A stretch of 64,000 bases of DNA from CAZNPH01 sp964574985 (lineage in GTDB: Bacteria; Bacteroidota; Bacteroidia; Bacteroidales; SM23-62), in the NCBI GenBank assembly GCA_964574985.1, contig CAZNPH010000004.1, positions 62,001 through 126,000 on the forward strand, in the 5' to 3' direction. The notes under the pieces are model-generated. The model ran no database searches. It had not been told where the DNA came from and saw only the letters and a program-made list of their open reading frames with translations. Positions within the stretch are counted from its first letter, which is position 1; each line of letters opens with the position of its first letter. The position numbers were made by a program, and so were the translations under genes. Below, piece after piece: positions 36,027-45,243 of this stretch.

Positions 36027-37292
36027 TTAAACATGAAGTTTCTTTTCGATCTCCTGCAGGGAAACATGGAAAATATGCCTGCATATCTTGTCCAATCCTT
36101 TCCTGCTGCCCGTGAAATGGAACGTACGATGAACATGCCGCATGGTGTCTCCCGGTTTTAGTCCGGCGGCAGAAGAAGAACTTTCCAGTTCGTAAAACGG
36201 ACCCATTTGTGATCCGTCCCCGAGCGGACCATCATTGTATGCATTGAGAACATCGCCGCGGAAAGGTTCTTCCTGTAGTTTCCACATGCTGTTCACATAA
36301 TCCCTTACATCGGGATCAAACGAAAAATTCACCACGGTAAGCATCTGATTGCCTGCATCATAGGCTCCTGCAAAGGGAGTGATCCTCCCGGGCCCTATTC
36401 CGATCTTGCCTCTTTCTTTACCATCTGCCTTAAAATAAATGATTCCGTTTTCTGAGACCAGTCTTTCCTCCGGGATTTTCCCGAAGTATTCATCGTTCAT
36501 GACCGGTCCTGTGCCTCCCTGTTTATCTGTTTTATAAGGGATCACAATGACCGCTTCCGGAGAAGGTTTGTACATGCCCAGTATCCAGATGGATAACATG
36601 CCGCTTTTCCTGGTCCATGGGGCGGCGCCCAGATTGGTAATGGAATTGTCCGAGAGATACCCGAGATAATCCACATTTTTTGGAATTTCCAGTGAAAGAA
36701 TTTCTTCAGTGCCTGCCTTGTCCACAATCCTTATGGTCCGTTCAACACGGAGCCTGAACCGGGTGCCTGAATAATTGATCAAATTCATCTCCCTGGAAAA
36801 AGAGGCATGTTGCGAATCACCTCCCTTGTATTCAAATGGTTCCGTATCAATTTCCGGCGGTGTGAACCAGTGCTCAAATTCAAAAGGAACACCCTGTTCA
36901 AAAAAGAGCGCGAACTGACCTCCTTCGGGTCCCAGCCATATCCTGTCTTCTCCCCCGTATGCATTGATATGCTCTTTTACTTGTCCCGAAGAAATCAGTT
37001 CATAATTGATCCACCCGAAACTGAATCCTGAATCACCTTCGGTTGTACTGGTCATAACCCTTCCCTGGCACCCGGCGCTTACCAGCAGGGATCCCGTGCC
37101 GCCGGGATCGGACAGTTCCCTGATGTCAATGTGTTTCTCAAGAAACCGGCGATCATAGGCATATGTTCCTTTTTTTATCATTTTTTCTGACGTTTGATTG
37201 CTTTTTATCCCGGGGCGGTTTCCTGCTCCACTGCAAGAAAATACAGAAGCCACCAACATGATTATCAATGTACTGTTCAACAAAAGTTTCAT
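36027..37292 (-). CDS. DUF6786-like lipoprotein (possibly mutarotase-fold)
   Basis: This is a 421-residue protein with a lipoprotein signal (VFSC, about residue 20). The rest is beta-rich with GWINYELISSG, YGGEDRIWLGPEGGQF and LGAAPWTRKSGMLSIWILGMY, stretches I associate with the DUF6786 family. The GPEGGQFAL motif and the overall pattern recall sugar-mutarotase-like sandwich folds, but no catalytic residues can be assigned. It lies directly between fucI and galM. It probably binds or acts on a sugar anomer or oligosaccharide; this is inference. Confidence 0.65.
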   Translation of the reverse strand: MKLLLNSTLIIMLVASVFSCSGAGNRPGIKSNQTSEKMIKKGTYAYDRRFLEKHIDIRELSDPGGTGSLLVSAGCQGRVMTSTTEGDSGFSFGWINYELISSGQVKEHINAYGGEDRIWLGPEGGQFALFFEQGVPFEFEHWFTPPEIDTEPFEYKGGDSQHASFSREMNLINYSGTRFRLRVERTIRIVDKAGTEEILSLEIPKNVDYLGYLSDNSITNLGAAPWTRKSGMLSIWILGMYKPSPEAVIVIPYKTDKQGGTGPVMNDEYFGKIPEERLVSENGIIYFKADGKERGKIGIGPGRITPFAGAYDAGNQMLTVVNFSFDPDVRDYVNSMWKLQEEPFRGDVLNAYNDGPLGDGSQMGPFYELESSSSAAGLKPGDTMRHVHRTFHFTGSRKGLDKICRHIFHVSLQEIEKKLHV

Positions 37293-37330
37293 GGAAACAG
37301 TATGTTCCGCGTAAACCGGGTACTGAGTGA

Positions 37331-39121
37331 CTACTTGTATACGGGTCCGTAATTTTCACATGCTCTGTAATCTGCTCCTTCCGGATCCATGCCGAAAGCG
37401 CTCCATGCGGACGGACGGAAAATCCTTTCTTCAGGAACATTGTGCATGCAAACAGGGATTCTCAGCATGGAGGCCAGGGTGATGAGACCCGAACCAATGT
37501 GCCCGTATGAAATGGCACCATGATTTGCGCCCCAGTTGGCCATGACAGAATAAACATCCCTGAACGGACCCTGCCCGGTGAGAACCGGGGCAAACCACGT
37601 GGTTGGCCAGGTTTTGTCGGTTCTGTCATCGAGCACCCCGTGAATGTCCTGCGGAAGATCAACACTGTAACCCTCAGCGATCTGTAAAACAGGCCCCAGT
37701 CCGCTGATCAGATTGATCCGGCACATAGTCACCGGCATGCCTCCGCGGGTGAGGTAATTCGATGAGAATCCGCCCCCGCGGAAATATTCAAGGGTGGCCG
37801 GATACCAGGTGGTCGCATCAAGGCATTTCTGTGCTTCATCGGTGGAAATATCCCAGAATGGTTTCATGACCGGTTTTCCCTGTTCGGTTTGCTGACCCGT
37901 TCCGTCCAGGGTGGCTGATCCCGAATTGATCAGGTGAATGATTCCCTGTTCAGCCGTTCCGGTCAATGTTTTTCCGGTTACTCTTTTAACGGCCCGGGGG
38001 CTCCAGTACGTTCGTACGTCAGCAAATATCTGAGCCCTGTTTGTCAGCAAATGCCCGAATAACATGGCAACGCCATTCAGACTGTCATTTTCGGTGGCCA
38101 CCATGAAAGGCTGCCTGATCCCATTCCAGTCAAAGGACGAATTCAGCATGGCTTCGGAAAAATCACCATTCGGCATGTGGTCGGTCCATTGCCTCTGCCC
38201 CTGAAAACCCATTACAATGGCATTGTGCCCCATTGATTCCTCTCCGTAGCCATTTTTTTCAAGAACAGGATTACCGACCATCATATCCCTCATGATCATG
38301 GTCATCTTGATGACATATTTCCAGATTTCATCCTTTTCCTTTCTTGATTTTTGTTTTCCGGGCGGATTAAAGTCCTCGCCCTCCCGGCAATTCTTCATAA
38401 CCCATTCATGGGCCTTTTCATATTCCTTCTGGTCATAGATCCCATGATCCACCCTCCTGATGATCTCGGTCATGTCCACATATTCATTTCTCATGCCCAG
38501 GTATTCCTGAAAGAAGTGTTCATCCACAATGGATCCGGCAATACCCATGGATACCGATCCCAGTGAAAGATATGATTTGTTCTTCATGATGGAAACCGCA
38601 AGTCCGGCTTTTGCAAACCTGAGCAATTTTACCTTTACGTCATCAGGGATTTTCTGATCCCCCGCATCCTGGACATCCCGCCCATAAACTGAAAATGCCG
38701 GAAGCCCCTTTTGATTGTGACCGGCCAGTGCTGCAGCCAGATAAACTGCACCGGGGCGTTCGGTTCCGTTGAATCCCCATATTGCTTTGGGAATCAAAGG
38801 GTCCATATCAATGGTCTCACTTCCGTAGCACCAGCAAGGGGTGACCGTCAGGGAAAGGCCGACACCTTCGTTTTTAAACTTTTCGGCTGTCATTGCCGAT
38901 TCTGCCACGCCTCCGATACACCGGTCAGCGATCACACACTCCACATTTGTACCATCCGGATTACGCAGTTCTTTCTGCAGCATCGAAGCCACGTTCCCGG
39001 CCATTTCCATGGTTTGGTCCTCAAGGGATTCCCTGACCCCCTGCATTCTCCCGTCAATGGCGGGCCGTATGCCAATTCTGGGATTTTCGCCGAAGTATCT
39101 GATTTGTTTTGAATGTTGCAT
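37331..39121 (-). CDS. fucI: L-fucose isomerase
   Basis: This is a 596-residue isomerase of the FucI family (E. coli FucI has 591), converting L-fucose to L-fuculose and often D-arabinose to D-ribulose. Mn-binding and catalytic surroundings are visible in MGHNAIVMGFQGQRQWTDH (glutamate just before), ATENDSLNGVAMLFGHLLTN (aspartate of ENDSLNG) and the C-terminal histidine region WGANHGAISYGHIG. The ATG at 39121 (MQHSKQIRYFG) is the natural start. It follows araB by 4 bp. No fuculokinase or fuculose-phosphate aldolase gene is in the window, so the next steps must be elsewhere or be carried out by AraB/AraD-type enzymes. Confidence 0.95.
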   Translation of the reverse strand: MQHSKQIRYFGENPRIGIRPAIDGRMQGVRESLEDQTMEMAGNVASMLQKELRNPDGTNVECVIADRCIGGVAESAMTAEKFKNEGVGLSLTVTPCWCYGSETIDMDPLIPKAIWGFNGTERPGAVYLAAALAGHNQKGLPAFSVYGRDVQDAGDQKIPDDVKVKLLRFAKAGLAVSIMKNKSYLSLGSVSMGIAGSIVDEHFFQEYLGMRNEYVDMTEIIRRVDHGIYDQKEYEKAHEWVMKNCREGEDFNPPGKQKSRKEKDEIWKYVIKMTMIMRDMMVGNPVLEKNGYGEESMGHNAIVMGFQGQRQWTDHMPNGDFSEAMLNSSFDWNGIRQPFMVATENDSLNGVAMLFGHLLTNRAQIFADVRTYWSPRAVKRVTGKTLTGTAEQGIIHLINSGSATLDGTGQQTEQGKPVMKPFWDISTDEAQKCLDATTWYPATLEYFRGGGFSSNYLTRGGMPVTMCRINLISGLGPVLQIAEGYSVDLPQDIHGVLDDRTDKTWPTTWFAPVLTGQGPFRDVYSVMANWGANHGAISYGHIGSGLITLASMLRIPVCMHNVPEERIFRPSAWSAFGMDPEGADYRACENYGPVYK

Positions 39122-39125
39122 TATA

Positions 39126-40784
39126 TTATATTTTTGTTTCCTGTTCAATGAAGGCACCGAGACGTTCGTAACGCGTGTACAGCTTTTTGTATAATTCAAT
39201 TTTTACAGGATCCGGGGTGTATTCTGCATCAAAACCGCTCCCCATTGCCTTTTGTGCCTCGACCACATCCGGATAAATTCCGGCCACCGTTGCAGCGAAC
39301 ACGGCCGCTCCCAGGGCCACTGTTTGTTCCGACCTGGCCACACGGATCTTTCTGTCCAGTACATCGGCCATGGTTTGCACCACATACGGTGATTTTTTTG
39401 CAACGCCCCCCAGGGCAATGATGCTGTCAATCCTGACCCCTTCAGAAATGAACCTTTCTATGATCTTTTTGGAACCAAATGCCGTCGCTTCCACCAATGA
39501 CCTGAAAATTTCCGGGGCATCTGTGCCCAGGGTCAGTCCGTTTACGGCACCTTTCAGCGACTGATCGGCATAAGGCGTTCTGCGCCCGTTGAGCCAATCC
39601 AGTGCAACCGGTCCGGATTCCTGCAATGGCCTCTTCTGAGCTTCCCGGGATAATTCGGGAATGATCCGGTCTGTGATCTGACGGATTGTTTCCTTTTTTT
39701 CAGAATATAAGTTTGTCAGTGGCCAGGAAAGGAGATCGGCAAACCAGGCATAAATATCCCCGAAAGCAGATTGTCCTGCTTCCATGCCAAGCATTCCCGG
39801 AATAATGGATCCGTTTACCTGACCGCAAATTCCCTTTACCAATATTCCTTCCACTTCATCCAGCGGGGCGACCAGCATATCGCAGGTAGATGTACCCATG
39901 ACCTTGCTCAGGCAATACGGTTCAATTTCTCCTCCAACCGCCCCCATATGCGCATCAAAAGCACCCACTCCAACCGGGATCCCTTCGGGAAGACCCAGTC
40001 TGCCGGCCCATTCTTCTGAAAGCTTTCCCGCGGTCACATCCGAGGTATAGGTTTCATCATACAATCTTGAGGTCAATCCTTTGAGAAGGGGATCTATGCT
40101 GATGAAAAAAGAATCTTCGGGTAATCCCCCGAATGATTCATGCCACATGGCTTTGTGTCCTGCCGCACAACGGCTTCTTTTCAGGGTGAGAGGATCCGTG
40201 TTCCCTGTAAGAAGTGCCGGTATCCAGTCACAGTGTTCCACCCAGGAGTATGCAGCATCCGATACTCCGGGGTCGTTTCGCAATACATACAGTATCTTGG
40301 CCCAGAACCATTCCGAAGAATATACACCACCTTCATATTTTGTATAATCCTCCCCACCCCAGGTCCTGGCGGCATGATTTATTTCTTCGGCTTCTTTTAC
40401 CGCCGTGTGATCCTTCCATAGTATGAACATGGCGTTGGGATTGTCTTTATACCCGTTATGCATGGCCAGAGGCGTTCCTTTCCTGTCGACAGGCGCCGGA
40501 GTGGATCCCGTTGTATCAATGGAAATTCCTTTGATAAAAGAAGCCGATTTAGCTCCGGCTTTTTTCAAGGCATCCCGTGTTGCCGTTTCAATGCTTTCCA
40601 GATAATCCAGGGGATGCTGCCTGAATTGGTTCCGGGAAGGATCACAATATTTTTTGTCCTGCCAGCGGGGATAATACTGTACCGAGTTCCCCATTTCTTC
40701 GCCGTTCGAAGCATTTACCAAAATTGCCCGTACGGAATCTGTCCCGTAATCAATACCAACAACAAATTGATCCTGTTTTGTCAT
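39126..40784 (-). CDS. araB: Ribulokinase
   Basis: This is a 552-residue FGGY-family sugar kinase. VVGIDYGTDSVRAILV is the ATP-binding N-terminus, with DTTGSTPAPVD and GVGAFDAHMGAVGGEI (catalytic aspartate) following. GTSTCDMLVAP and ALGGVAKKSPYVVQTMADVL complete the family pattern. Together with length and the araA/araD neighbours this indicates L-ribulokinase (L-ribulose to L-ribulose-5-phosphate). Since fucI is 4 bp downstream with no fucK, it might also phosphorylate L-fuculose or D-ribulose; that is speculation. Confidence 0.93.
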   Translation of the reverse strand: MTKQDQFVVGIDYGTDSVRAILVNASNGEEMGNSVQYYPRWQDKKYCDPSRNQFRQHPLDYLESIETATRDALKKAGAKSASFIKGISIDTTGSTPAPVDRKGTPLAMHNGYKDNPNAMFILWKDHTAVKEAEEINHAARTWGGEDYTKYEGGVYSSEWFWAKILYVLRNDPGVSDAAYSWVEHCDWIPALLTGNTDPLTLKRSRCAAGHKAMWHESFGGLPEDSFFISIDPLLKGLTSRLYDETYTSDVTAGKLSEEWAGRLGLPEGIPVGVGAFDAHMGAVGGEIEPYCLSKVMGTSTCDMLVAPLDEVEGILVKGICGQVNGSIIPGMLGMEAGQSAFGDIYAWFADLLSWPLTNLYSEKKETIRQITDRIIPELSREAQKRPLQESGPVALDWLNGRRTPYADQSLKGAVNGLTLGTDAPEIFRSLVEATAFGSKKIIERFISEGVRIDSIIALGGVAKKSPYVVQTMADVLDRKIRVARSEQTVALGAAVFAATVAGIYPDVVEAQKAMGSGFDAEYTPDPVKIELYKKLYTRYERLGAFIEQETKI

Positions 40785-40807
40785 GATAAAATCGAAATCT
40801 TTATTGC

Positions 40808-41491
40808 TTATTGCCCGTAATAAGCGCGTTTGCCATGCCTTCTCAGGTAATGTTTATCCAGAAGGAAATCCTCAATGGATTTGGTCTGATTCAGTGCCAG
40901 TGTATGGTACGCCATTTCCGCAACATGTTCCAGTACCACTGAATTCGTCAGGGCTTCATGTGGTGTTCGACCGAAACAGAAGGGTCCGTGCGATCGAACA
41001 AGGATCGCGGGAACTTTCAGGGGATCCATATTGGCCATGGTACGAACGATTACATGACCGGTTTCAGCTTCGTATTCCCGGGTAACTTCCGTTTCGGTCA
41101 TTTTGTGCGTACAGGGTATTTCCCCGTAAAAATAATCCGCATGGGTTGTTCCCAGGGGCGGAATGGAAACACCGGCCTGCGCCCAGGTTGTGGCCCATTT
41201 TGAATGGGTATGAACAATTCCTCCGAGCTTCCTGAATTTCCTGTACAGAACAAGGTGAGTGGGTGTATCAGATGAAGGCTTCAATTTTCCTTCCGCTACA
41301 TGGCCTTTCAGGTCAACCACTACCATTTTACCGGGAGTCAGTTCACAATAGGGAACACCACTGGGTTTGATGACCATCAGTTCTTTTTCCGGATCATACC
41401 CGCTGACATTCCCCCAGGTGGAAATGACCAGTCCGTGAGATTCCAGCCCGATATTCGCTTCACAAACGGATTTTTTCAATTCTTCAACCAT
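40808..41491 (-). CDS. araD: L-ribulose-5-phosphate 4-epimerase
   Basis: This is a 227-residue class II aldolase/adducin-fold enzyme. Zinc ligands are seen in VHTHSKWAT (two histidines) and a later LVRSHGPFCFG. SGVPYCELTPGKMVVVD and the C-terminal HGKRAYYGQ are like E. coli AraD, which also ends in AYYGQ. It converts L-ribulose-5-phosphate into D-xylulose-5-phosphate for the pentose phosphate pathway. It lies between araA (29-bp gap) and araB (23-bp gap). Confidence 0.95.
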   Translation of the reverse strand: MVEELKKSVCEANIGLESHGLVISTWGNVSGYDPEKELMVIKPSGVPYCELTPGKMVVVDLKGHVAEGKLKPSSDTPTHLVLYRKFRKLGGIVHTHSKWATTWAQAGVSIPPLGTTHADYFYGEIPCTHKMTETEVTREYEAETGHVIVRTMANMDPLKVPAILVRSHGPFCFGRTPHEALTNSVVLEHVAEMAYHTLALNQTKSIEDFLLDKHYLRRHGKRAYYGQ

Positions 41492-41520
41492 GTGTATTTA
41501 CTCGAATATATCTAAGTTAA

Positions 41521-43038
41521 TCATTTAATATTCAGCACGTTAAAATGATAATACACTTCGTTCCAGCGAAGTTCCTTTTTCAATCCGGCCAGATCTGTTT
41601 GGTTATCGATCAGAATATATTCTATTCCGGCCATTTCACAGAGATCTTCAAGCATTTCCGCACTCACTGCATGACTGAATACGGCATGGTGTGCACCACC
41701 TGCCAGTATCCAGGCGGAAGCGGCAACAGGAAGATCCGGTTCGGGTGCCCAAATGCCACGTGCAACCGGCAGCTTGGGCAAATCTTTCTCCACAGGCAAC
41801 ATTTGAACCGTATTGACAACCATCCGGAACCTGTTGCCCATATCCACAATGGTTGCATTCAATCCATTTCCGGGGGCAACGTTGAAAACCAGCCGGACGG
41901 GATCTGATTTGCCACCGATGGATAAAGGATGGATTTCCAGTGAGGGTTTTCCGTCGGCCAGGGATTCACAGAGCTCAAGCATATGTGCACCGAGCACTTT
42001 CATACCGGAAGGATCAAGATGATAGGTGTAATCTTCCATAAATGATGTTCCTCCCGGCAGGCCGGCCGCCATGACCTTCATGGCACGAACCAGGGCAGCG
42101 GTTTTCCAGTCGCCTTCCGCACCAAATCCGTACCCTTCCGACATCAGTCTCTGCACCGCGGCTCCCGGCAATTGGGACATGCCATGTAATTCTTCGAAAG
42201 AAGTGGTAAATGCCGTGAAGCCGGGACCTTCAAGAAACTTCCTCATTCCTGCCTCGATCCTGACCGATTCAAGCAGGGCATCCCTCCGAGTGCCTCCTTT
42301 TCCCAGTTCATTACAGACACGGTAGCGTTTTTCATAATCACGGACCAGTTCATTGATTTCTTCATCACCAACTGTTTTGATCTTTTCCACCAGGTCCCCA
42401 ACCCCGAATCCGTGTACCGAAAACCCGAAACGCATCTGGGCTTCAACTTTATCACCTTCCGTAACGGCCACTTCACGCATATTGTCTCCAAACCGGGCCA
42501 CCTTTGTTTTTTTCATTTCATGCCATCCGCAGGCAGAACGGATCCACGATCCGAGCCGTTTCAATACGGAAGGATCTTTCCAGTACCCTGTAATGACTTT
42601 TCTTTCAATCCGCAGCCGGCTGGCCATAAACCCGAATTCCCTGCCCCCGTGGGCAGATTGGTTGAGGTTCATAAAATCCATGTCGATATCCGGCCATGGA
42701 ATGTCCCGGTTGAACTGGGTATGCAGGTGAACAAACGGTTTTTGCAACGCCTGGAGTCCGCCGATCCACATTTTTGCCGGAGAAAACGTATGCATCCATG
42801 TGATGAGTCCGACACAATGATTCGCAGTACTTGCCTCCATGCATATCTTATATATGCCACCGGGCGTGGTGACCACGGGCTTGAAAACAATCTTCACGGG
42901 AATGTATTCGGAATTATTGAAATATTCCACGATTTTTTCCGAATCCCGGTCTACCTGTTTAAGGACTTCCTCGCCGTATAATTTCTGGCTTCCGGTTATG
43001 AACCAGACTTCATATTGCCTTAGATAATTATTTGTCAT
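41521..43038 (-). CDS. araA: L-arabinose isomerase
   Basis: This is a 505-residue isomerase (L-arabinose to L-ribulose, Mn-dependent). Family stretches: EVWFITGSQKLYGEEVLKQV, GLITWMHTFSPAKMWIGGL, HTQFNRDIPWPDIDMDFMNL, HGGREFGFM, and the C-terminal HHAVFSHAV with metal-ligand histidines. The ATG at 43038 fits the AraA N-terminus (MTNNYLRQYEVWF). It is the first catabolic gene after the symporter and small membrane protein. Confidence 0.97.
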   Translation of the reverse strand: MTNNYLRQYEVWFITGSQKLYGEEVLKQVDRDSEKIVEYFNNSEYIPVKIVFKPVVTTPGGIYKICMEASTANHCVGLITWMHTFSPAKMWIGGLQALQKPFVHLHTQFNRDIPWPDIDMDFMNLNQSAHGGREFGFMASRLRIERKVITGYWKDPSVLKRLGSWIRSACGWHEMKKTKVARFGDNMREVAVTEGDKVEAQMRFGFSVHGFGVGDLVEKIKTVGDEEINELVRDYEKRYRVCNELGKGGTRRDALLESVRIEAGMRKFLEGPGFTAFTTSFEELHGMSQLPGAAVQRLMSEGYGFGAEGDWKTAALVRAMKVMAAGLPGGTSFMEDYTYHLDPSGMKVLGAHMLELCESLADGKPSLEIHPLSIGGKSDPVRLVFNVAPGNGLNATIVDMGNRFRMVVNTVQMLPVEKDLPKLPVARGIWAPEPDLPVAASAWILAGGAHHAVFSHAVSAEMLEDLCEMAGIEYILIDNQTDLAGLKKELRWNEVYYHFNVLNIK

Positions 43039-43117
43039 TATGTATAAAGAATATTTTTCCGTTCCGGAAACGCATCCGGTAACCAATCATGGTATATAAT
43101 GCGGTTTCGATCATGGA

Positions 43118-43339
43118 TCATTCCCCGATATCCAGATCTTTCTTTTTTACCCGCTTTGAAAAAGCAAGCATGAGCACTCCGACGACCATCATGGCGCCGC
43201 CTACCCAAAGGTTGATGTTTATGCCCATTGATCTCTGATAAAGCTGGTTGTCGGAAAAGGTCAATAATCCGTGAATGGTCAAAAGGATCCCAAGAATGCT
43301 GAACATCAGTCCGATCGGTATTTTGATATCTAAGCCCAT
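43118..43339 (-). CDS. Small two-helix membrane protein next to symporter
   Basis: This is a 73-residue protein with two hydrophobic segments (about 8-28 and 43-62) separated by a short polar part (FSDNQLYQRSMG), and a basic C-terminus KRVKKKDLD. It starts 13 bp after the symporter gene. Tiny membrane proteins in this position are conserved beside SSS carriers in several Bacteroidota, and may be an accessory subunit. I do not know a named family. Confidence 0.7.
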   Translation of the reverse strand: MGLDIKIPIGLMFSILGILLTIHGLLTFSDNQLYQRSMGININLWVGGAMMVVGVLMLAFSKRVKKKDLDIGE

Positions 43340-43352
43340 AGTGAATGATTTT

Positions 43353-45068
43353 TTACCAGTAAATAATGCTTATTATTATTACCATAACCAGAACCAGAAC
43401 GGCAAGTGCCTCCGGCTTCCGGTACCAGGCAATGCCTTCTTCCCTGATTTTCGGGGTCAGTGAATAAACCAACCCTTTCATTTGTTGTTCGGTTTTTTTC
43501 TGCCGGGTCAGCACAGAGATAATGATGGTGACCAGCATACAGGTGGAGAAGGCAAAAATGGCCGTCCAGAAGTTCTGGGCCATTTCGCTGGGAAATTCAT
43601 GGATCACCGATCCCAGCCATCCCCCTTTGAAAAGCGTGGTGGATCCAACCGGTGATGTCAGTCCATGGTGAACCCCAGCAGCAAGGGTGCCTGATATTAA
43701 GCCAAAAAAAGCGCCGTGGCCTGTGGTGCGCTTCCAGAACATACCCAGCAGGAAAGTAGCAAAAAGCGGAGCGTTGATGAAGGCAAACACCAGCTGGAGA
43801 AAATCCATAACATTATTGAAAAGTCTGGCTATATAAGCCGTTCCGATACTGACAAGCACCCCGAATATGGTGGTCAGCTGCCCGACCCGCAGATAATGCT
43901 TGTCCGGTTTGCCCGGATTGATATAGCTCTGATAAAGGTCGTAGGTCCAGACGGTGTTGAACGCGGTAACATTACCCGCCATGCCCGACATAAAGGATGC
44001 CATCAATGCCGTCAGTCCGAGTCCGAGCACCCCGGTCGGAAAATAATACCCGAGCAGTGTGGGGACAACCTTGTCATAATCATAGCTATTTCCCTTCAAA
44101 GGCAATTCAAAACCCGCTTCGGGCATATAGGTCAGGGCTATGGCGATCATCCCGGGAACGATCACGAAAAAAGGAATGAACATCTTGGGAATGGCTCCGA
44201 TCAGCGGGGTTTTTCTGGCCGAGGCCACGGAATCAGCCGCCATGGCCCGCTGTACCACCAGAAAATTGGTGCACCAGTACCCGAAAGACAAAACAAATCC
44301 AAGGCCCATGATGATACCAAACCATTCAACGCCCATGGGATTGCTTGAGGCACTGTCTACATTTCTCCAGGTATGGAGCCAGGCCCCCTCCGGATAACCA
44401 TTATCAAGGGCAACCTCCCGGAGTCCCTGGGTTAGCCCTTCCCAGCCTCCGATATTGATCAGTCCCAGAACCGCCAGGGGAAGGAAACCTATTACGATCA
44501 GAAAAAACTGCAATACTTCGTTATAGATCGCCGATGTGAGTCCGCCCAGGTACACATAGGCCAAAACAATGGCTGCCGAAATGAACAGACTGAAATTGAA
44601 ATTCCATCCAAGCAGGGTTTCCAGCAAAATGGCCAGGGCATACATGGATATCCCCGATGCAAAAATGGTCATTACGGCAAAAGAAGCGGCATTGAAACCC
44701 CGTGTTTTCTCATCGAATCTCAGTTTCAGGTATTCCGGCACCGAACGGGCTTTCGATCCGTAGTAAAAAGGCATCATGAATATTCCAAGAAAGATCATGG
44801 CCAGGATCGCACCGATCCAGTAGAAGTGGCATGTCATCATCCCGTATTTGGCGCCGGATGCCGCCATTCCGATGACCTCCAGGGCCCCGAGATTGGTGGC
44901 AATGAATGCGAGTCCGGTGATCCAGGCAGGTATGGACCTTCCTGCCTCCAGAAAATCGGTGGCTGATTTCATATACCTTTTCAGGGCCAAGCCTATTCCG
45001 ATGACAAACGCAAAATAGATCAGCATGATGGCGTAATCTATCCAGCTCAGATTGAAATCAAGTTCCAT
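43353..45068 (-). CDS. Sodium:sugar symporter (SSS family), probably for L-arabinose
   Basis: This is a 571-residue carrier with about 14 membrane segments. Typical SSS features: DFLEAGRSIPAWITGLAFIATNLGALEVIG in the first repeat, TRGFNAASFAVM, YVYLGGLTSAIYNEVLQFF, and LMASFMSGMAGNVTAFNTVWTYDLYQ (sodium-site region). It resembles SglT-like sugar carriers. It is the first gene of the arabinose/fucose set, and a perfect -7 box lies upstream at 45131-45124. Substrate assignment rests on context. Confidence 0.88.
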   Translation of the reverse strand: MELDFNLSWIDYAIMLIYFAFVIGIGLALKRYMKSATDFLEAGRSIPAWITGLAFIATNLGALEVIGMAASGAKYGMMTCHFYWIGAILAMIFLGIFMMPFYYGSKARSVPEYLKLRFDEKTRGFNAASFAVMTIFASGISMYALAILLETLLGWNFNFSLFISAAIVLAYVYLGGLTSAIYNEVLQFFLIVIGFLPLAVLGLINIGGWEGLTQGLREVALDNGYPEGAWLHTWRNVDSASSNPMGVEWFGIIMGLGFVLSFGYWCTNFLVVQRAMAADSVASARKTPLIGAIPKMFIPFFVIVPGMIAIALTYMPEAGFELPLKGNSYDYDKVVPTLLGYYFPTGVLGLGLTALMASFMSGMAGNVTAFNTVWTYDLYQSYINPGKPDKHYLRVGQLTTIFGVLVSIGTAYIARLFNNVMDFLQLVFAFINAPLFATFLLGMFWKRTTGHGAFFGLISGTLAAGVHHGLTSPVGSTTLFKGGWLGSVIHEFPSEMAQNFWTAIFAFSTCMLVTIIISVLTRQKKTEQQMKGLVYSLTPKIREEGIAWYRKPEALAVLVLVMVIIISIIYW

Positions 45069-45123
45069 ATTGTCTGTGTTCTTTGGTTATAATAAGCATA
45101 TTCCCGTCATTGTAAAATTCATT

Positions 45124-45131
45124 CAAAAATA
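45124..45131 (-). promoter_or_regulatory. -7 box of the arabinose/fucose gene set
   Basis: The minus strand reads TATTTTTG at 45131-45124, a perfect TAnnTTTG match, 56 bp upstream of the symporter ATG. The -33 region is weak. The same 175-bp spacer must also drive the divergent corrinoid gene cluster; TAAATTTA at 45202-45209 (plus strand) is a one-mismatch -7 candidate for that side. Confidence 0.5.
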
Positions 45132-45243
45132 ACAATTCTTTGATGATTTGAAAGAAAAGAGGAGTATATTGAATTACGCGGATGAAGACTGATTTTTTTT
45201 ATAAATTTACCAACCTCAGGCAATCATTGAAAAGCTGGAACAT

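Noticed and set aside
39126..40784. Naming this kinase fuculokinase because fucI follows
   Set aside because: Sequence features and araA/araD context fit ribulokinase; fuculose use is only a possibility.
45069..45243. Cobalamin or SAM riboswitch before the corrinoid cluster
   Set aside because: The 175-bp spacer is AT-rich and contains none of the conserved boxes I could recognise.
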